Positions 57,120-64,000 of a DNA stretch of 64,000 bases are shown here, one piece after another (the stretch's first letter is position 1; every line of letters starts with the position of its first letter). A program made the position numbers and the translations under genes. The stretch is from Cervus elaphus (Eukaryota > Chordata > Mammalia > Artiodactyla > Cervidae). The notes beneath the pieces were generated by a model. That model saw nothing but the letters and a program-made list of their open reading frames with translations, ran no database searches and was not told where the DNA came from. Location of the stretch: the NCBI RefSeq assembly GCF_910594005.1, contig NC_057826.1, positions 84,255,163 through 84,319,162 on the forward strand. The letters are read 5' to 3'.

Positions 57120-59790
57120 CTGATGTCAACACCAAGATGACAGAGATGTTAGAATTATATGACAAAAATGTTAATGTAGCCATCATAAAATGCTTCAGTG
57201 AACATTATAAATATGATCAATATAAATGAAAAAGTATAAAATCTCCCCAAAGAAACAAAAGATATAAAGGAGTACCAAATGAAAATTTTAGAATTGAAAA
57301 ATAAAATAACTGAAACAAAAAGCTAAGTGAACAGTCTCAACAGAAGAATAGGGGGCAGGAGGCAAGGAACAGAGGAAAGAATAAGTAAACTTGAAGACAG
57401 AGTAATAGAAATTACACAAATCTGAATGAGAAAGCAAACCAAAAAAATAAATGAAGAGAGCCCCAGAATCCATAGTACTATAATAAAATTACATGCCTGT
57501 CACTGGAGTCCTAGGAAGAGAGATTAAGGTAGAGTTGAAAATGTGCTCAAAAGAATAATGAATGAAAAGTTCCCAAATTTGGCAAAACCCATAAGCCTAT
57601 AGATACACGAATCTGAACAAATTCCAAATAGGATAAATCTAAAATAATCCACACCAAGACATATTATAGCAAACATCTCAGAATTAAAGTCAAAGAAAAA
57701 TCCTTGAAAGCAGTGGGAAAGAAGTGACATCTTACCACCAAGAAAAGACAAAACAAATGACAGTGGATTTCTAATCAATTATACTTCTGTATTTTAGCAA
57801 TGACCATGTGAACACTGAAATTAAAATACCATTCCAAGTTGTTCAAAAATGAAATAAGTATAAACCTAGCAAAATGTAAGAAGGCTTGTCTATAGGAGAC
57901 TCAAAGTACTAATGAAAGAAATTAAAGATCCAAATAAACAGAGAGACAGATTGTGTGAATAGATTGGAAGATTCAGTAAAGATGTTACTCATCTCTAAAC
58001 TGATATCTAAGTTTGATGCAGTTTCTAACAAAATCCCACAAAGATTTTTTTTTTTGTAGACATAGGCAAGTTTTTTATAAAATTTACATGGGAAGGCCAC
58101 AAAGCTAGAAAAACTATTTAAAATAAGAGAAAAAAGGGAGAGGGACTTCCCTGGTGGTCTAGTGGTTAAGACTCTATGCTCCCAGTGTAGGGGGCATGGG
58201 GTCAGTTCCTAGTTGAAGAACTAAGATCCTGCATACCCCATGGTGTGGCAAAAAAAAAAAAGGAAGAAATAAGAGAAATTCATTTATTTAATTTCAAGAT
58301 TTATTAAAGATAGTAATCAAGACTGTATGCTATTGGCAAAGGGATAAACACTAAACCAATAGAATAAAGTATTCAGAAATAAATAGATCTCTGCATACAT
58401 GCCTAATTGATTTTTTAAAAAGATACAAAAGCAATTCAATGGCAGAAAGACAGACTTCTCAAAATATGGTGCTTAAGCAACTGAACATTCATAGATTAAA
58501 AACAAACCCTCAACCTTAGCTTCACACCTTATATAAAAATTAACTCAAAATGGATCATAGACTTATAAGTAAAATGTAAAACTATAAAACTTTAGGATAA
58601 AAACATAGGAGAAAATCTTTTGGGTACAAGGCTACAGAGCTCTTAGTCTTGACACCAAAGGCATCATTCATAAAAGGATTAACTGGACTTCATCAAAATA
58701 AAACTTGTGCCCTACAAAAGACTATGTTAAGAGTATGAAACGAAGGGGGCAAAGTATTTGCAAACCACATATGCAACAAAAGACTAGTAACTAGTATGCA
58801 TAAAGAGCTCTCAAAATTCAACAGGGGAAAAACAGGAAAAGGAAATAAGAAAGAATCCAATGAGAAGACAAAATACATGAAGTGACATTTCACCAAAGAG
58901 AACATAGTGATGGCAGATAGGCACATGAATACGATGAATAACCATTATGAAAATGCAAATTAAATCTACCATACCCATTATGAAAATGCAAATTAAATCT
59001 ACAATACATACCCATTAGAATTTCTAAAAAAAAAAAAAAAAAGGATAACAGCACCAATGCTGACAAGGATAAAGAGAAACTGAATCGTTTACATATTCCT
59101 GGTGGGAATGTTAGATGGTATGACCTCTATGGAAAAGAGTTAAGAGAGTTTCTTTGAAAACTAAACACACAGCTTCCATACAATCTAGTTATTGCACTCC
59201 TGGGTATTTATCCCAGAGAAATTAAGACTTACGTTTACATAGAAAGCTATATAAGAATCTTATACAGCTTTATTTGTAATAGCCAAAAACTGGGAATAAC
59301 TCCCATGTCCTAGAATGGGTGGAATGGTTAAACCCTGGTATACCTGTTTCATGAAATACTACCCAGCAATGAAAAGGAGGGAGCTATTGATACAGCAACC
59401 AGGGTGAGTCTACAGATAATTGTGCTGAGTGAAATTAGGCAATCTCAAACATTTACAATTACACAATTCCACTTATGCAAAATTCTTAAAAGACAAAATT
59501 ATAGAAATGTAGAACACAATCATTGTGTCAGGGGTTAATGAAGGATTGGGAGCTGGAGAAAAGTGTGGCTATAAAAAAGGCAACATGAAGGATCTTTGTG
59601 CTGATAGAAATGTTCTGAAGATTGACTGTATCAATGTTAATATCCTGGTTATGATATTTTACAATAGTTTTGTAAGATCTTACCATTGGGGGAACTGATG
59701 TAGGGTGTACAGAATTTCTCTGCATTATTTCTTACAACTACTGTGAATATACAAGTATCTCAAACTAAAAATTTCAGTTAAAAAAAAAGA
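57120..59790 (+). mobile_element. Old L1, internally deleted, split by a SINE
   Basis: 57120-57780 resembles the region around ORF1 of an old L1 (AAATCCTTGAAAGCAGTGGG; TTACCACCAAGAAAAGACAA). ORF2 end and 3' UTR follow: ATGGTGCTTAAGCAACTGAA, GCACTCCTGGGTATTTATCC, GCTTTATTTGTAATAGCC and TTTACAATAGTTTTGTAAGA. Stops in all frames. The central ORF2 is missing. Confidence 0.8.
58143..58262 (+). mobile_element. CHR-type SINE
   Basis: GGACTTCCCTGGTGGTCTAG to CCCCATGGTGTGGCAAAAAA. AATAAGAGAAA on both sides. Confidence 0.93.
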
Positions 59791-60500
59791 GAATAAACTG
59801 GGGAAAATATCTGTAAGCAAGCATATAAGGCATAGGATAACAAAGTCATTTTACAAAAAGCTTTAAAATAAACATTTCTTAAAGTTTTAGTAAAAAGCTT
59901 TTTAAAAAGCTTTAGTAAATTAATAATTAAAATAGTAAAAGTTTTCCAGAATGATAGGGAAACAGATGTGTATATATAATTCAAAAAAGAAATACAAATT
60001 ACTATTAGAATTTGGAAAAAGAAACATTTATCAGCATTCAAAGGAATACAAATTAAAACTTTAATAAAGTATAATCGTCTTTCTATGAAATTGGCAAAAA
60101 AATAAAACCCTAAATTTAAAAAATATATCCAAAGGTGACTAATTTGCATGAAAAAGTGCTCTTGTATACTCCTTGGAGTATGTAAATTTGCTAGTGTTAA
60201 CTGTAAAAAACGTTTCTAAATTTTGACTTAGTAACCCAAATTCAAGAATCCATCTGAAGAAACATAAAAATGTCGTCAAGGATGTACAATCAGTAATGCT
60301 CACCCCAGCTTTGTTTGCAGTAGAAAAACTTGGAAACAAGCCCATGTTTAACAATAGGGAATGATTTTACAATTTATATATAGCACATACAAATGGAATT
60401 ATCTAAAAAATATGCTTTTAAGAACACTTACTGACAAGAAAATGTTCAAGATATATTAAGTAAAAAATATATACTAATTTGTCACTAAGTGATTCTCTTT
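59791..60500 (+). mobile_element. Probable old L1 fragment
   Basis: CACCCCAGCTTTGTTTGCAG, then AACTTGGAAACAAGCCCATG, is the diverged L1 3' phrase seen elsewhere in the window. AT-rich, no frame. Confidence 0.55.
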
Positions 60501-60540
60501 GGGTCACGGATTTACAGATTTAAATTTTTTTGTTTCTACT

Positions 60541-60615
60541 CTTTTTTTTGTGTGTGTGTGTGTTTTTTTTGTGTGTGGTTTTTTTTGTTTTGTTTTGTTT
60601 TGTTTTTTGTTTCTA
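60541..60615. repeat. T/G simple-sequence tract
   Basis: TGTGTGTGTGTGT, T8, GTGTGTGG, then TTTTGTTTTGTTTTG units. Confidence 0.92.
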
Positions 60616-61354
60616 CTCTTGATATTCCAAATCTCAGAGTGGGAAGGGCAAGACACGAAGCATAAAGACTCTCAAAGAAAAATGTGTAAATTGGTTTTAT
60701 AAATGTTTTAAATTTCTACATGGGAAATTCAAAATACAAACAGTAAGCCTGAAAAAAATATTTGTAAGACTATGACACAAAATTCTAATTTCCTTATTAT
60801 ATAAAAGGTTGTATGCATCACTAAGAAAGAGCAAACCATAGAGAAATAGACATGAACAGACTATTTCCACAGATAAAATATAAATAGGAAAAAATGTTCA
60901 ACTCATAACTAAGAAATATACTATAATGTATATTATACAATAACTAGCTGGCATTTTTTCATTTATCAGATTGGACAAATGTAAAAATTTGACAAAGTAT
61001 CTCACTTTCAAAGGTGTGAAAAAACCAGCACAACTGAAAGTGCATGTCTACCCAAAAAAACATGCACATGGATGTTTATAGCAGCTTTATTCATAACTGC
61101 CACATCTTGGAAACAGCCAAGATATCCCTTCAACAGGTAAATGGATAAACTGTGGTACATCTGTACAATGGAATACTATACAGTACTGAAAGAAATGAGT
61201 TGTCAAGCCACAAAAAGACATGGAGGGGCCTTAAATGCATATTGCTAAGTGAAAGAAGCCAATCTGAAATGGTTATGTACTATATGATTCTAATTATATG
61301 ATATTCTGGAAGAGGCTAAAATATACAGTAAAGATACCAATACTGCCATGGGCT

Positions 61355-62068
61355 GGAGCAGAAATATCACTTTGCCAGCAAAGGTCCATATAGTCAAAGC
61401 TATGTAGTCATGTAGGGATGTGAGAGCTGGACCACAAAGAAAGTTGAACACTCAAGAATTGATGCTTTTGAATTATGGTGCTGAAGAAGACTCTTGAGAG
61501 TCCCTTGGACTGCAAGGAGATCAGATTAGTCAATCCTAAAGGAAATCAACCCTGAATATTCATTGGAAGGACCAGTGCTAAGCTCCAATACTTTGGCCAC
61601 ATGATGCAAAGAGCCGACTTATTGAAAAAGGTGGGATGCATGAGACAAGTGCTCGGGCCTGGTGCACTGGGAAGTCCCAGAGGAATCGGATGGAGAGGGA
61701 GCTGGGAGGGGGGATCGGGATGGGGAATACATGTAACTCCATGGCTGATTCATGTCAGTGTTTGACAAAACCCACTGCAATGTTGTGAAGTGGTTGGCCT
61801 CCAGCTGATAAAATAAATGAAAAAAATAATAATAAAAATAAAAACAAAAACAAAATAAAAGCAATGTGAAGATATTCGAAATAAAAAAGAAAAAGACCCT
61901 GAAGCTGGGAAAGATTGAAGGCAAAAGGAGAAGGGGGCAGCAGAGGATGAGATAGTCAAATAGCATCACCGCCATGAATCTGAGCAAACTCTGGAATAGT
62001 GAAGGACAGAGGAGCCTGGCATGCTATAGTCCATGGTGTTGCTAAGAGTCAGACACTACTTAGCTACT
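61355..62068 (+). mobile_element. BovB 3' fragment, middle layer of the nest
   Basis: Left part 61355-61631 (AAAGGTCCATATAGTCAAAG, GAGAGTCCCTTGGACTGCAA), right part 61886-62068 (GACCCTGAAGCTGGGAAAGA, AACTCTGGAATAGTGAAGG). The two parts join into one BovB if the inner L1 is removed. Confidence 0.9.
61632..61885 (+). mobile_element. Ruminant L1 3' end, inner layer of the nest
   Basis: GTGGGATGCATGAGACAAGT to GTGGTTGGCCTCCAGCTGAT and an A-rich AAT-repeat tail. GAAAAAG stands at both joins with BovB. Confidence 0.88.
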
Positions 62069-62425
62069 GAAAAACAAATGGAGGGTTGGGAGAAGGAGAG
62101 ATGAGCAGATGATGCACAGGCATTTTTTTAAGATAGTGAAACCATTGTGTATGATATTGTAATGGTGAATACGTGGCATTTTACATTTGTCAAAACTGAA
62201 AGAAAGTACAACACAAAGAGTGAAACTTAAGGTACTATGGACTTCAGTAATAATAACATATTAACACTGGTTCATCAATTGTAACAAATGTACCACATTA
62301 ACATAAGCTATAAATAATAGGGGAGATATGGGGGGAGGAGAGCAAGGAATGTAGGAACTTTGTACTCTTTTTAAATTTTTTTGCAAGCCTACAACCGCTC
62401 TAACAGAATAAAGATCTGATTTTTT

Positions 62426-62995
62426 TTTTAAAAGATCTGATTTTTAAAAACTGGTCCCTTTGGAGGATTCTATGAACTAATTGTTCTGAAAATTATTAAA
62501 CAAAGAGGAAGATTCAAGCCCGTGATGCCTTTTCAACACACTGGACCACTGGGGACTCAAACAACATATGGGAGGCACTTTCGCTTTATAAGACATATTT
62601 CAGCTAATAAAGGAAGGAATGACATCCCCTTTTTAAACACCTGATCGATTAATCTATCCATGTAATATTCATCAAAGGCTGCTAAAAATATAAAAACAGA
62701 TATACCAGATTGACAACACATCTTGACAAAAAACAAAACAATCAACCTGAGTCTGACAAAGCCTCTCTAGATCTAACTATCAACTTACCAAAAACATACT
62801 AAATGGCACTATGGGGATACAATCAGCCAAATCCATGCTGTGTAAAACCACAGGTCCAATGACCAATTTCTTTGACAAATTTCAAGAAGGGGAAAAAGAA
62901 GAGGTGTAGGTTAAAAGAGGTTTAAATCAACTAATCTCGATGTGTAAACGTTATTTGGATCTATTTAGTTTGTTTCAAACAAACTAAATTTTTTA
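62426..62995. other. AT-rich sequence without a recognised feature
   Basis: No gene or repeat recognised. Confidence 0.4.
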
Positions 62996-63376
62996 TTATA
63001 ATTTTATTTATTTACTTATTTTTGATCTTTGTTGCTTTGCACAGGTGTCCTCTGTGACACGCAGGGGCTACTCTCTAGCTGTGCCTGCACTTCTCACTGT
63101 GGTGGCCTCTCTTGTTGCACGCAGGTTTCACTAGCGAGCACACAGGCTCAGTAGCTGCAGCAGGTGGGCTCTAAGGCACGTGGGCTTTGCTTTAGTAGCT
63201 GTGGCACATAGCCTCAGCAGGTGCAGCTCATGGGCCCTAGAGCAGGGGCTCAGCAGTTGCGGCACACAGGCTTAGGTGCTCGGGGGCATGTGGGATTTTC
63301 CCGGACCAAGGATCAAATCCACGTCCCGTGCATTGGCAGGTGGACTCTTATCCACTGCGCCACCAAAGTCCAGGCT
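62996..63376 (-). mobile_element. Long CHR-type SINE
   Basis: Reversed: TTATTTATTTACTTATTTTT tail, then GCACGTGGGCTTTGCTTTAG, GACCAAGGATCAAATCCACG and head CACTGCGCCACCAAAGTCC. About 380 bp, longer than the other CHR copies here, with the full 3' body. Confidence 0.9.
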
Positions 63377-63718
63377 GATAAAATTTTAAAATTATTATGC
63401 AATCAGAAAGTTGAACATTGACTAGATTTGATGATGTAAAGAATTATTAAACTTTTATGTGTGGTACTTTTGGTAGTGTTTTTTTAAAAAGCTTATAGAG
63501 CTTCACACTGTCAAATTTACAAATAAAATGAAAACGTATCTGGTACTTAATCCAACATAAAATAGGAAAGAGAAAAGGGGGTTAGGTGAAATAAAATTAG
63601 TCATTAGTAGATAATTGTTGAAACTGGATGCTGGGTACATGGGTTTATTAATCTGTTTACTTTTGCACATGTTTAAAATTTTCCATAGCAAAATTATTTA
63701 AAAAAAATAAGCAACAGT
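63377..63718. other. AT-rich sequence without a recognised feature
   Basis: Ends in an A-rich tract; possibly an old L1 end (TTTTGCACATGTTTAAAATT). Confidence 0.4.
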
Positions 63719-64000
63719 GGACTTCCATGGTGGTCCAGTGGTAAAGAAATCCCCTGCCAGTGCAGAGGACACAGCTTCAATCCCTGGTCCAGGGAGATCC
63801 CACAGGCTGTGGAGAAGCAAAGCCCGAGTGCCACAAGTACTGAAGCCCTTGCACTCTAGGGCTCACACACCGCGACTATGAAGACCACGTGTTGCAATTA
63901 TTGAAACCCACTCGAGAGCCTGTACTCCACAACAGGAGAAGCCACTGCAATGAGAAGCTTTTGCACTGCAACTAGAGTAGTCCCGACTAGTCACAACTAG
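63719..64000 (+). mobile_element. CHR-type SINE, cut by the window edge
   Basis: GGACTTCCATGGTGGTCCAG, CAATCCCTGGTCCAGGGAGA, then GCAAAGCCCGAGTGCCACAA and GAAACCCACTCGAGAGCCTG. It runs to the last base. Confidence 0.92.

Larger units (their letters stand above)
60770..62425 (+). mobile_element. Old L1 3' portion, outer layer of a three-element nest
   Basis: 60770-61352: TTTATAGCAGCTTTATTCAT, CAACAGGTAAATGGATAAAC, AATGGAATACTATACAGTAC. After the BovB it resumes at about 62069 with GAGGGTTGGGAGAAGGAGAG, and reaches the L1 end near 62425. Confidence 0.78.

Noticed and set aside
10000..64000. SPESP1, the gene expected upstream of NOX5 in mammals
   Set aside because: No long single-exon frame of the right size or character occurs; it probably lies beyond the right edge.
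11860..64000. tRNA genes
   Set aside because: All tRNA-like promoter boxes I saw belong to Bov-tA or CHR SINEs with A-rich tails and target duplications.
1..64000. CRISPR arrays, operons, prophage or other microbial systems
   Set aside because: The window is mammalian; spaced direct repeats here are microsatellites, SINE copies or target duplications.

Overview
This is eukaryotic DNA from a ruminant, most likely a bovid (cattle, sheep, goat or relative). The evidence is the repeat content: several BovB (RTE-type) LINEs, tRNA-Glu-derived Bov-tA SINEs with BovB tails, cetartiodactyl CHR-type SINEs and a ruminant-type L1. I cannot choose the species from sequence alone.

Region 1 (about 0.4-9.8 kb, minus strand) holds the only host gene I can support: the 5' half of NOX5, the calcium-activated NADPH oxidase. 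Seven coding exons can be placed to the base by splice sites, reading phase and protein similarity: 9656-9779, 7878-8028, 6250-6460, 5027-5261, 3516-3669, 3161-3339 and 379-561. They join in frame to 411 codons with no stop or frameshift. They cover the EF-hand domain and the heme-binding membrane domain; the FAD/NADPH dehydrogenase half lies beyond the left edge. The first intron appears to be of the GC-AG class.

Region 2 (about 10-40 kb) is intergenic or 5'-upstream sequence. It holds a Tigger-like DNA transposon fossil, five-plus Bov-tA and CHR SINEs, four LTR-like segments, a BovB inserted inside an L1 tail (15.3-18.4 kb), and a long BovB at 31.2-34.3 kb whose 5' part is inverted, as expected from twin priming. 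Between these lie unique stretches with old MIR and L2 remnants.

Region 3 (about 40.3-53.3 kb) is a nest of retroelements. A near full-length but dead ruminant L1 (40636-49743), with an intact 14-bp target-site duplication, sits inside the ORF2 of an older L1. The young L1 carries an LTR and a SINE of its own, and its 5' UTR contains a roughly 0.5-kb tandem duplication. The older L1 is also split by a CHR SINE and an antisense BovB.

Region 4 (about 53.3-64 kb) is AT-rich and made mostly of old L1 copies, further BovB fragments and SINEs, including a three-layer nest at 60.8-62.4 kb.

I found no bacterial-type system, CRISPR array, RNA gene or intact retroviral gene. Nothing here amounts to a new biological system. 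The points most worth a second look are the GC-AG intron, the twin-primed BovB, the L1 5'-UTR duplication, and a CpG-rich LTR lying upstream of NOX5 in the same orientation.
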